Below, in pieces: positions 1-5,386 of a stretch of DNA of 8,018 nucleotides. The position numbers were made by a program, and so were the translations under genes. The number at the start of each line of letters is the position of its first letter. Position 1 is the stretch's first letter. The stretch is from a bacterium. Its GTDB lineage: Bacteria; Atribacterota; JS1; SB-45; 34-128. The stretch is from contig JAHIPR010000315.1 in the NCBI GenBank assembly GCA_018903015.1, positions 1-8,018 of the forward strand. Direction: 5' to 3'. The notes under the pieces were generated by a model, which saw nothing but the letters and a program-made list of their open reading frames with translations, made no database searches and was not told the origin of the DNA.

Positions 1-443
1 ACAAGGTTGAAGGGATAAGGATAGCCTCTTTAATCCACGATACCGGGAAGATCGGTATTCCTACAGAACTCTTAAGTAAACCCGTCAAGTTAACTGATAT
101 AGAATTTAGTCTAATCAAAGAACATTCCCAAATAGGATATAATATCTTAAAATCCATAGATTTTTTCTATCCCGTAGCCCAGATTATCCTTCAACATCAT
201 GAAAGATTGGATGGTTCAGGATATCCTCAGGGTCTAGAAGGTAATAACATTGTACTTGAAGCTAAAATTTTAGGAGTTGCTGATGTAGTAGAAGCCATGT
301 CCTCTCACCGTCCTTACCGTCCGGCATTAGGCATAGAGATAACCTTAAAAGAAATTTCTAAAAATAAAGGAATCCTTTACGACCCGAAAGTTGTAGATAC
401 CTGTTTAAGGCTCTTTAAGGAAAAGGGATTTAAATTTAAATAA
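1..443 (+). CDS. HD-GYP domain protein, 5' end outside window
   Basis: C-terminal part of an HD-GYP domain, the family of cyclic-di-GMP (or cGAMP) phosphodiesterases related to HD hydrolases. The frame is open from base 3, so the gene starts upstream of the window. Visible motifs in order are HDTGK (about 36-50), a histidine in KEHSQ, HHERLDGSGYP (about 198-230) and VADVVEAM followed by SHRPYRP. These carry the HD pair, the lysine of HDxGK, the HH metal ligands, the GYP signature and the late aspartate, so the metal site looks complete in the visible part. The protein ends in KEKGFKFK. The next gene is a close paralogue, making a tandem pair with a 120-base gap. The N-terminal sensory or linker part cannot be judged. 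The domain assignment is firm; catalytic activity and the choice of cyclic dinucleotide are inferred. Confidence 0.93.
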   Translation, partial: KVEGIRIASLIHDTGKIGIPTELLSKPVKLTDIEFSLIKEHSQIGYNILKSIDFFYPVAQIILQHHERLDGSGYPQGLEGNNIVLEAKILGVADVVEAMSSHRPYRPALGIEITLKEISKNKGILYDPKVVDTCLRLFKEKGFKFK

Positions 444-563
444 ATAAAAGTGATTAAAAATGATATTTGCATGTTTTAAGAAATGGGGAAAAATTATTGT
501 TGTTATTGTGTAGAAACTAAATCACCAATTACTCTTATATAAAATAATTTAATACTAATTTTT

Positions 564-1202
564 ATGGAGGTGCAAATTCAAAAGATGAAACACATAGAGG
601 AGAAAAAAGAACAACTGGTTGAAAAGTTACAAAAAATTATAGAAGGTATTGCCTATATTATTGCGGAAATAGTTGAAATAAGAGACCCCTACCTCAGAGG
701 ACACCACCAAAGAGTCTCCAAACTTGCTACTGCTATAGTCCAAGAGATGAAACTCCCTCAGGATAAGATTGAAGGAGTAAGGTTTGCCTCCCTGGTTCAT
801 GATGTGGGGAAGGTTAATTTACCCACTGAAATTGTAAGTAAGCCAAGTAAATTAGTTGAAGTAGAATTTAATTTAGTTAAAAATCATCCCAGAACAGGTT
901 ATGAAATCTTAAAAAAAGTAGATTTTCCCTGGCCTATTGCTGAAATTGTCTTTCAACATCAAGAAAAGATAGATGGTTCAGGATATCCGAGAGGGTTAAA
1001 AGGTGATGAAATTCTTATCGAGGCAAAAATATTAGGGGTAGCAAATGTGGTTGAAGCAATGTCTTCTTATAAATCTTATCGACCTGCTCTTAGTATTAAT
1101 GAATCTTTAGCAGAAATTTCAAAGTATAAAAATATCCTTTTTGACTCAGAAGTAGTAGATGCTTGTATCAAACTATTTAAAGAAAAAAGATTTAAATTCT
1201 AA
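564..1202 (+). CDS. Stand-alone HD-GYP paralogue with altered metal ligands
   Basis: About 212 residues: a charged helical N-terminus (residues 1-30, possibly coiled coil), then one HD-GYP domain with no PAS, GAF or receiver domain. RDPYLRGHHQRV at 40-51 is the usual start of the domain, HDVGK is at 79-83, the conserved histidine of KNH is at 108, and DGSGYP is at 137-142. Two normally conserved positions differ from the upstream copy. HHE has become HQE (Gln133), and the late AD has become AN (Asn161). SHRPYRP has also become SYKSYRP. In characterised HD-GYP proteins the second His of HH and this Asp bind the metal centre, so reduced or lost phosphodiesterase activity is inferred; a dinucleotide-binding role is possible. 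A GGAGGTG ribosome site lies at 566-572, so translation may start at ATG 585 (giving MKHIEEKK) instead of ATG 564. Confidence 0.92.
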   Translation: MEVQIQKMKHIEEKKEQLVEKLQKIIEGIAYIIAEIVEIRDPYLRGHHQRVSKLATAIVQEMKLPQDKIEGVRFASLVHDVGKVNLPTEIVSKPSKLVEVEFNLVKNHPRTGYEILKKVDFPWPIAEIVFQHQEKIDGSGYPRGLKGDEILIEAKILGVANVVEAMSSYKSYRPALSINESLAEISKYKNILFDSEVVDACIKLFKEKRFKF

Positions 1203-1220
1203 TCATTGTAGCAGCATAGT

Positions 1221-1634
1221 ATGTCGTGTAGAGCATTGAGACTTCAAAGGAAAGAAAAGGTAAAAAATAATGAAAATCCAAAAAAATTTCTCATAATCAT
1301 TTTATCATTGGTAATATTTGTAGGCATAAGCTCCATTCTAATTAGCAGAAAGATATCCACTAATATCATCAAACAGCAGATCACCAATAATCTAATCAAT
1401 ACCGCTCAATCCAGAGCGAGCCATATTGAAACATTATTAAGCCAATATGAGGCACTTACCAAAATGGTAGCAACCGGGGTTGCTTTCCGAGACGCTGTAG
1501 ATGAGAGCATTGATCATACCCCAAGGATAGAAAAGGTTAAACAAAGAATTAAAACCATTATCGAAACACATGAGGAAATATCCCGGGTCATGATCTTAGA
1601 TAAAGAGGGTATTATAATTCGGCGGTTTGTCTAA
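1221..1634 (+). pseudogene. Truncated membrane sensor (Cache-like N-terminus only)
   Basis: 137 codons encode a basic N-terminus, one transmembrane segment (about residues 22-42, FLIIILSLVIFVGIS) and a helical stretch typical of the start of an extracytoplasmic double-Cache domain: ITNNLINTAQSR, SHIETLLSQYEAL, then EEISRVMILDKEGIII. In intact relatives the ligand-binding strands, a second membrane helix and a kinase, chemotaxis or cyclic-dinucleotide output domain follow. Here the frame ends five residues after the first strand (RRFV, stop), and no continuation is visible in other frames. The start is also doubtful. ATG 1221 has no ribosome site, whereas ATG 1270 lies nine bases after AAAAGG but in another frame. 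One extra A in the seven-A tract at 1280-1286 would join ATG 1270 to the conserved frame as MKIQKKFLIII. I read this as a decayed gene, perhaps once the sensor for a nearby HD-GYP output. Confidence 0.7.
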
Positions 1635-1654
1635 ATATAGTGAATGTTGTATAA

Positions 1655-1738
1655 TTTAAGTGTGAGGTTATTGTGATAAAGATTGGTTCTGTAGAACTTT
1701 TCTGTTGCGGGCAACCTATGGAAAAAATAGAAGGTTAA
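1655..1738 (+). pseudogene. Desulforedoxin-like iron-site relic
   Basis: A short open stretch with no start codon and a stop directly upstream (TAA 1652). It reads FKCEVIVIKIG followed by VELFCCGQPMEKIEG and a stop. The second half matches the end of a desulforedoxin domain, the FeCys4 module found alone or at the N-terminus of desulfoferrodoxin (superoxide reductase), whose hallmark is GELVCCGQPM. The first half resembles YKCEVCGNIVEV with about three residues missing, including the second cysteine of the first pair, so only three of four iron ligands remain. It sits 34 bases before a ferritin-like gene, a natural partner in anaerobic oxygen and iron stress loci. A functional microprotein is unlikely without a start and a complete site. 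The family assignment rests on a short match. Confidence 0.5.
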
Positions 1739-1772
1739 AGGAAGGATAAAATTTCAATAAAAGGAGGTAGCC

Positions 1773-2069
1773 ATGCCTGAATTTGGAAATCCATTTCCTG
1801 GTCTTAAAAAAGACCGTAAGCTCACCAATGAAGAGTTAATTCGCGCAATAAGGTTTATGATTGCAGCAGAGTATGAAGCCATTCAGCTTTATATGCAACT
1901 TGCTGAATCAACTGATAACCAATTAGCACAAGATGTGTTGAAGGACATCGCAGATGAAGAGCGTGTTCATGCTGGAGAATTTCTTAGACTTTTGAAAGAA
2001 CTTGCCCCAGATGAAGAAAAATTCTATAGAAAAGGTGCTAAAGAGGTAGAAGAAGAAATTAATAAATAA
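1773..2069 (+). CDS. Small ferritin-like di-iron protein (EncFtn/rubrerythrin type)
   Basis: 98 residues, complete, with a strong AAGGAGGT site at 1761-1768 before the ATG. The two-helix ferritin-like half-domain is clear: LTNEELIRAIRFMIAAEYEAIQLY would be helix 1, and VLKDIADEERVHAGEFLRLL helix 2. Glu33, Glu63 and His66 occupy the positions of the iron-binding Glu32, Glu62 and His65 of encapsulated ferritin, and the sequence resembles the ferritin domain fused to the Pyrococcus furiosus encapsulin. Such half-ferritins form dimers that make the di-iron site at the interface and oxidise ferrous iron or remove peroxide. The acidic and basic tail (GAKEVEEEINK) lacks a recognisable encapsulin targeting peptide, and no shell gene is in the window. 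The protein is predicted cytoplasmic. The fold is secure; encapsulation and the exact substrate are not. Confidence 0.88.
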   Translation: MPEFGNPFPGLKKDRKLTNEELIRAIRFMIAAEYEAIQLYMQLAESTDNQLAQDVLKDIADEERVHAGEFLRLLKELAPDEEKFYRKGAKEVEEEINK

Positions 2070-2086
2070 AGTAAAGGAAATAAAAA

Positions 2087-2398
2087 ATGAAACGAGTATT
2101 TAGTTGGCAGGTTTTATTAGGTCTGTCCCTAATAGCTTTATCTGCGCTGGTTTATTTTATTCACTATTTTATTTTTAGAGACGCACATCATATTTTCATA
2201 TATCTTATTGGAGATATCGCTTTTGTTTTCTTTGAAGTTTTGTTAGTGACTTTGGTTTTGCACCAGTTACTGCACTATAGAGAAAAGAAAGCTATGTTGA
2301 ACAAATTAAATATGGTTATAGGAGCGTTTTTTAATCTTTTTTCTCTTGCAGTTAGAACAAATCCTTTTGATATAGATGCATCGGTAGAGGTTAGATAA
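2087..2398 (+). CDS. Two-helix membrane protein, probably internally deleted
   Basis: 103 codons starting 17 bases after the ferritin stop, with AAAGGA as ribosome site, so it is probably cotranscribed with the ferritin gene. There are two hydrophobic helices at about residues 8-28 and 37-60, separated by IFRDAHHIFIY, then a basic stretch (REKKAMLNKLNMVIGAFF). It resembles a family of uncharacterised two-helix proteins in which NMVIGAFF is followed by a soluble domain of well over 100 residues ending in a motif like LFSLAVRTNPFD. Here IGAFF is joined directly to NLFSLAVRTNPFDIDASVEVR and the stop, as if the middle was removed in frame. The join lies between two six-T runs (2327-2332 and 2337-2342), a plausible slippage or recombination site. 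No function is known. The reading frame is well supported; the deletion is inferred from remembered family architecture. Confidence 0.68.
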   Translation: MKRVFSWQVLLGLSLIALSALVYFIHYFIFRDAHHIFIYLIGDIAFVFFEVLLVTLVLHQLLHYREKKAMLNKLNMVIGAFFNLFSLAVRTNPFDIDASVEVR

Positions 2399-2504
2399 TT
2401 GGATTGAAAAAGGATGTATCAAGCACAAAAGAGACTATCGTGATTATCCTGTTTTTACCAAAGATGACATTGAAGGAATAAAAAGTAGTAGAGAGAGAAG
2501 CTGA
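2391..2504 (+). pseudogene. Unidentified C-terminal gene fragment
   Basis: An open frame with no start codon that overlaps the end of the membrane-protein gene in another frame. It reads LDNWIEKGCIKHKRDYRD, then YPVFTKDDIEGIKSS, and ends at TGA 2502-2504. The composition and the motif PVFTKDDIE look like the end of a soluble protein, not random AT-rich DNA. I do not recognise the family. A stop in frame just upstream (TAG 2385-2387) and the lack of a ribosome site argue against an expressed gene. It is best read as the tail of a gene whose body was lost, possibly in the event that shortened its upstream neighbour. Confidence 0.35.
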
Positions 2505-2532
2505 AAGTACACTGATATTATCGAATAACATG

Positions 2533-2543
2533 GGAGGAGGTGG
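2533..2543 (+). promoter_or_regulatory. Ribosome binding site fixing the cupin start
   Basis: GGAGGAGGTGG lies just upstream of ATG 2549, with five bases after it. The in-frame GTG at 2540 falls inside this site and cannot be its start, so the protein should begin at ATG 2549 (MQVKNLSD). Confidence 0.75.
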
Positions 2544-2548
2544 TAGCC

Positions 2549-2854
2549 ATGCAAGTGAAAAACCTATCTGATTTGGTAAAATATCAAGAGAATACTGTTG
2601 TAAGCAGTGAGATAATAAAGAAAGACACAGGAATAATCACTGTATTTGCTTTTGATAAAGGGCAAGGGCTAAGCGAACATACCGCACCATTTGATGCTTT
2701 AGTCAATATAATTGACGGCCAGGCAGAAGTTACAATATCGGGAAAGCTGTTTACTGTAAAGGATGGCGAAATGATAATTATGCCTGCAAATAAACCACAT
2801 TCAATGAAAGCGGTGGAGAAGTTCAAGATGCTTTTAGTAATGATTAAAAAATAG
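2549..2854 (+). CDS. Small single-domain cupin protein
   Basis: 101 residues forming one cupin barrel. Motif 1 is GQGLSEHTAPFDALVNIIDG (residues 38-57), with His44 as the only clear metal ligand; the second His and the Glu of the classical motif are replaced by Ala46 and probably Asp49. Motif 2 is GEMIIMPANKPHSMKA (73-88), with His84. This matches a subgroup of small cupins (LSEHTAPFDALV) common in anaerobes, whose function is mostly unknown; some are small-molecule binding or protective proteins. There is no signal peptide, so it is cytoplasmic. It follows a decayed strip and is not tightly linked to a neighbour, so it is probably transcribed alone or by read-through. The fold is secure and no substrate is proposed. 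Confidence 0.88.
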   Translation: MQVKNLSDLVKYQENTVVSSEIIKKDTGIITVFAFDKGQGLSEHTAPFDALVNIIDGQAEVTISGKLFTVKDGEMIIMPANKPHSMKAVEKFKMLLVMIKK

Positions 2855-2883
2855 ACGGAAAGAAAGCAGGCGAAATTTTATAA

Positions 2884-2976
2884 ATGTCAACAAATCCAAA
2901 GACTTTCGGCTGCCAAATGAACGTAAACTATTTAGAATTTAATGAAATGTCAAGGACGGTTGTTCTGACAATATAA
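2884..2976 (+). pseudogene. Relic of a MiaB-type methylthiotransferase
   Basis: A 30-codon open frame beginning MSTNPKTFGCQMNVNYLEF. TFGCQMN is the N-terminal signature of MiaB, the radical-SAM enzyme that methylthiolates i6A37 of tRNA; its cysteine binds an auxiliary iron-sulphur cluster, and intact proteins are about 430-450 residues. The similarity fades after about ten residues and the frame stops at 2974. In the next frame, 2955-2990 reads DGCSDNIIPNR, which could be a shortened version of the MiaB radical-SAM core (GCxNFCTYCIIPYxRG) with the FCTYC segment missing. No ribosome site precedes the ATG. I infer a gene remnant that has lost nearly all its sequence. The match is short but distinctive. 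Confidence 0.5.
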
Positions 2977-3014
2977 TACCAAATAGATAAGAGCGTTTAT
3001 AGAGGTGATACATC

Positions 3015-3124
3015 ATCCAAATAGCTCAGGCAATGTAGTAAAATAGGAATTAGGAATATAGAACTTATTGTTAAATAGATTGGAAGGTACACTGCTAAAA
3101 GGCTTTTTTATTTCCTATTTGGAT
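3015..3124. repeat. Competing inverted repeat arms before the protease gene
   Basis: ATCCAAATAG (3015-3024) is the exact reverse complement of CTATTTGGAT (3115-3124). AAATAGGAA (3041-3049) is the exact reverse complement of TTCCTATTT (3112-3120). Both left arms therefore compete for the same right arm. The arms are AT-rich and far apart, so chance is possible. They lie upstream of the proposed transcription start of the protease gene, so any role would concern an upstream transcript. Confidence 0.35.
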
Positions 3125-3139
3125 TTTTTATTCTAAAAA

Positions 3140-3168
3140 GAAGGATTTTTGAAAAGTTTATCGTATAA
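3140..3168 (+). promoter_or_regulatory. Sigma-H-like promoter of the CPBP protease gene
   Basis: GAAGGATTT (3140-3148) fits the sigma-H -35 consensus RnAGGAwWW exactly. After an 11-base spacer, ATCGTATAA (3160-3168) fits the -10 consensus RnnGAATww with one mismatch (GTAT for GAAT). The -35 half lies in a 16-base block (3135-3150) repeated exactly at 4011-4026. Transcription would start near 3175, giving a leader of about 30 bases before ATG 3206. Confidence 0.5.
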
Positions 3169-3205
3169 GTAAATTAATATAGGTTTATTAGGGTTAGGAG
3201 GCATT

Positions 3206-3838
3206 ATGGTAAATCTCTTTAAGCAAGAATTACAGGAGATATATTCTTTTTTTAAAAATAATTATAAGGAAGCGGTTATCCTGTGTATGTCGACGCTTTT
3301 CCTTGTTCTGGCAATTTGTCGACCAATAGGGTCATCTTTGGTAGTAAACTATACAGTATATTATATGATTCTCCCGGTTTTCACTATTTTATTTATCTTG
3401 AGGGAGAATCCTCTTGATTTTGGACTCCGAATAGGGGATTACAAGTTATGGGGTTTTTACGTAGCCATAACGGTTCTTATTGCTATCCCGGTATTGTATA
3501 TCGGTTCTCTTTTTTCTTCTGTAGATCAGTATTATGGTAAACCTTTTGATTACTACAGTTTCTTTACTGAAATGGTTCCGCTTCTTTTTGTCTGGGAATA
3601 TATACTTCGCGGTTTTCTACTGTTCGGACTTAAGGAAAGATTTAAAGAAGCGAGCATCCTTATACAAATGGTTCCCTTTGTGCTTCTTCATATTGGCAAG
3701 CCGGAAATAGAGATACTAATGTGTATTCCGATGGGATTGTGGTTCGGATATATTGCCTATCGGGGAAAATCATTCTGGCCTGCTTTCATTACCCATACTT
3801 TCATCAACTTTACCCTTAAATATTTTGTGAATTTTTAG
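3206..3838 (+). CDS. CPBP (Abi) family intramembrane metalloprotease
   Basis: 210 residues, start set by AGGAGG at 3196-3201. Hydrophobic segments lie at about 22-38, 50-66, 84-104, 121-133, 150-165, 170-185 and 190-207, so this is a polytopic inner-membrane protein. CPBP motifs are present in order: WEYILRGFLLFGLKERF (Glu131, Arg135) for motif 1, FVLLHIGKP (His162) for motif 2, and ITHTFIN (His197, Asn201) for the last motif. The first Glu of the usual EExxxR is Trp, a variant I recall in some bacterial members; the ExxxR and both histidines remain. Family members include the Rce1 CAAX protease and bacterial proteins that process peptides or are linked to bacteriocin immunity. No partner gene is evident here, so the substrate is unknown. 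The gene seems to be a single transcription unit with its own sigma-H-like promoter. Confidence 0.85.
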   Translation: MVNLFKQELQEIYSFFKNNYKEAVILCMSTLFLVLAICRPIGSSLVVNYTVYYMILPVFTILFILRENPLDFGLRIGDYKLWGFYVAITVLIAIPVLYIGSLFSSVDQYYGKPFDYYSFFTEMVPLLFVWEYILRGFLLFGLKERFKEASILIQMVPFVLLHIGKPEIEILMCIPMGLWFGYIAYRGKSFWPAFITHTFINFTLKYFVNF

Positions 3839-4139
3839 TAGGCAATTTTGCGGATTACTCAATGTAGTATATTGGGAATTTTAATTAAACCCTCAAATTT
3901 ATAGATATTTCGCATATCTTGGATAATTTGTTCCAAATAATTTTTGCTCGAGGAGAAAAAGCATAGCATTTTTATTTAAGCACTAATAGGTTTATTATTT
4001 TTTCTTTTAAAAAAAGAAGGATTTTTAAAGATATTGTCGAATTATTAAATAGGATAAAAAAGAACATATTTAAAAAATTATTTTAATTTAAACCCAAATT
4101 TTTCATAGGATAGGGTACAAAATTAGTTTATATCGAGTA
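3839..4139. other. 301-base gap before the sugar operon
   Basis: No gene on either strand. A weak hairpin (AGATAT 3903-3908 with ATATCT 3914-3919) follows the protease gene but lacks a T-run, so it is not called a terminator. A 25-codon start-less open stretch at 3889-3966 ends in FARGEKA and is not recognised. The downstream part is very AT-rich and contains the sigma-H-like promoter at 4016-4044. Confidence 0.6.
4016..4044 (+). promoter_or_regulatory. Sigma-H-like promoter of the sugar operon
   Basis: GAAGGATTT (4016-4024) matches the sigma-H -35 consensus RnAGGAwWW, and GTCGAATTA (4036-4044) matches the -10 consensus RnnGAATww at every specified position. The spacer is 11 bases, within the usual 11-12. 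Transcription would start near 4051, leaving an AT-rich leader of about 90 bases before the dehydrogenase gene. This is the better of the two copies. Confidence 0.6.
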
Positions 4140-5345
4140 GTGAAGAGAATGATATATAACAAAAAGATAGTTCAATTTGGAGCGGGGAATATTGGGAGAT
4201 CATTTATTGGACAGCTATTCTCTCGTTCTGGATATGAAGTTGTTTTTGTTGATATAAAAAAAGAGCTGGTAGTGGAACTCAACAAAAAAAGAGCATATAA
4301 GTTAGTAATAAAAAGAAATGAACTTCCTGATGAAATTATTTTGATAGAAAATGTCCGAGCTATAGATGGTTATGATAAAGAGGCAGTTATTCGGGAAATG
4401 GTAGATGCGGATATCACCGCTACGGCAGTAGGAAAATATGCTTTACCTCAAATTGTACCGGTAATTGCTCAAGGATTTCAATTGAGATATGAAAAAAGAG
4501 GAAAAAATCCTTTAGATATTATTATTGCCGAGAATTTCAGGAATGTATCGGATTATTTAAGGAGGGAATTAAAAAGTCATCTTCCTCGAGAATATCCTTT
4601 CGAGGAACTGGTTGGATTAATAGAATCAAGCATAGGGAAAATGGTTCCTCTAATGAAAGAGGAGGACAAGAAAAAGGATTTGTTGTGGGTATTTGCCGAG
4701 CCTTATAATACTCTTATTGTAGATAAAAAAGGGTTTAAGAGCCCTCTTCCTCTTATTAAGGATCTTTGGGCTGTTGAAAATATCAAAGCCTATGTAGATA
4801 GAAAACTTTTTATCCATAATTTAGGTCATTCTGCATCAGCTTATTTAGGATATCAATTTAATCCAAAAATGACTTTTATATATGAGGTATTAGAAGTACC
4901 AGAAATTTATAAAACTGTTCGGGAATGTATGAAGCAATCAGTAGTAGCTTTAAATAGAGCATATCCCAAGGACCTCACTCTACAAGATTTACAAAACCAT
5001 ATTGATGATCTACTTTTTAGATTTCAAAATAAATCATTGGCAGATACTATTTTTCGAGTAGGTAGAGATTTGTATCGTAAGTTAGATAAGAATGAAAGAT
5101 TAATAGGACCAATGCTTTTGGCTCAAAGACAAGGCACTCCTTATCATAAGATCAAAAGAGCATTTTATGCTGCCTTAGATTTTAAAGCAAAAGACCAGAA
5201 AGGGGAAATGTATCCCACAGATAAAATATTTTTCCAGAGAGAATATCCAAGGGGATTAGAATATATATTAAGAAGTATTTGTCATTTATCCAGCCATCAG
5301 GATGAGGAAGCAAAAGTTATGAAAGAAATAGCAAAAGGAATCTAA
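4140..5345 (+). CDS. mtlD: Mannitol-1-phosphate 5-dehydrogenase family enzyme
   Basis: 401 residues, slightly longer than the 382 of E. coli MtlD. The N-terminal Rossmann domain shows VQFGAGNIGRSFIGQL (GxGxxGR, residues 11-26), followed by an acidic residue in VFVDI that suggests NAD. The C-terminal domain has the polyol dehydrogenase signature KLFIHNLGHSASAYLGY, with Lys222, Asn227 and His230 as the catalytic set, and later RVGRDLYRKL and HKIKRAFYAALDF. The family enzyme interconverts mannitol 1-phosphate and fructose 6-phosphate in the cytoplasm. No mannitol PTS gene is near; the neighbours are a kinase, an isomerase and an ABC binding protein, so another polyol or polyol phosphate is possible. 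It is the first gene of the operon. The start is GTG 4140 or, equally likely, ATG 4149; neither has a strong ribosome site. Confidence 0.85.
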   Translation: MKRMIYNKKIVQFGAGNIGRSFIGQLFSRSGYEVVFVDIKKELVVELNKKRAYKLVIKRNELPDEIILIENVRAIDGYDKEAVIREMVDADITATAVGKYALPQIVPVIAQGFQLRYEKRGKNPLDIIIAENFRNVSDYLRRELKSHLPREYPFEELVGLIESSIGKMVPLMKEEDKKKDLLWVFAEPYNTLIVDKKGFKSPLPLIKDLWAVENIKAYVDRKLFIHNLGHSASAYLGYQFNPKMTFIYEVLEVPEIYKTVRECMKQSVVALNRAYPKDLTLQDLQNHIDDLLFRFQNKSLADTIFRVGRDLYRKLDKNERLIGPMLLAQRQGTPYHKIKRAFYAALDFKAKDQKGEMYPTDKIFFQREYPRGLEYILRSICHLSSHQDEEAKVMKEIAKGI

Positions 5346-5386
5346 ATTAATAAAAATATTTTTTATTATTCAAATAGGAGAATTTT

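Larger units (their letters stand above)
2855..3205. other. 351-base gap: relic, inverted repeat and promoter
   Basis: No complete gene on either strand. The gap holds a MiaB-like relic near its start, a set of complementary segments between 3015 and 3124, and a sigma-H-like promoter at 3140-3168. Between 2977 and 3014 the sequence is open only in short pieces. No intrinsic terminator with a GC-rich stem and T-run was found after the cupin gene. Confidence 0.6.

Noticed and set aside
506..543. TTGTGT and TATAAA as a housekeeping promoter before the second HD-GYP gene
   Set aside because: The spacing of 26 bases is too long for the usual 16-18, and the region is so AT-rich that a TATAAA match is expected by chance.
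2584..2826. 80-codon open frame on the minus strand inside the cupin gene
   Set aside because: It is fully contained in a gene with clear cupin motifs and a strong ribosome site; its translation shows no family features.
1773..2854. Ferritin, membrane protein and cupin as a novel defence or encapsulin operon
   Set aside because: There is no shell, nuclease, toxin or effector gene; the strip also contains decayed fragments, and the cupin is separated by about 150 bases.
3206..3838. CPBP protease as a bacteriocin maturation or immunity gene
   Set aside because: No double-glycine leader peptide, small basic peptide gene or peptide exporter is visible around it.
3903..3919. AGATAT/ATATCT hairpin as terminator of the protease gene
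   Set aside because: The stem is only six AT-rich pairs and no T-run follows.
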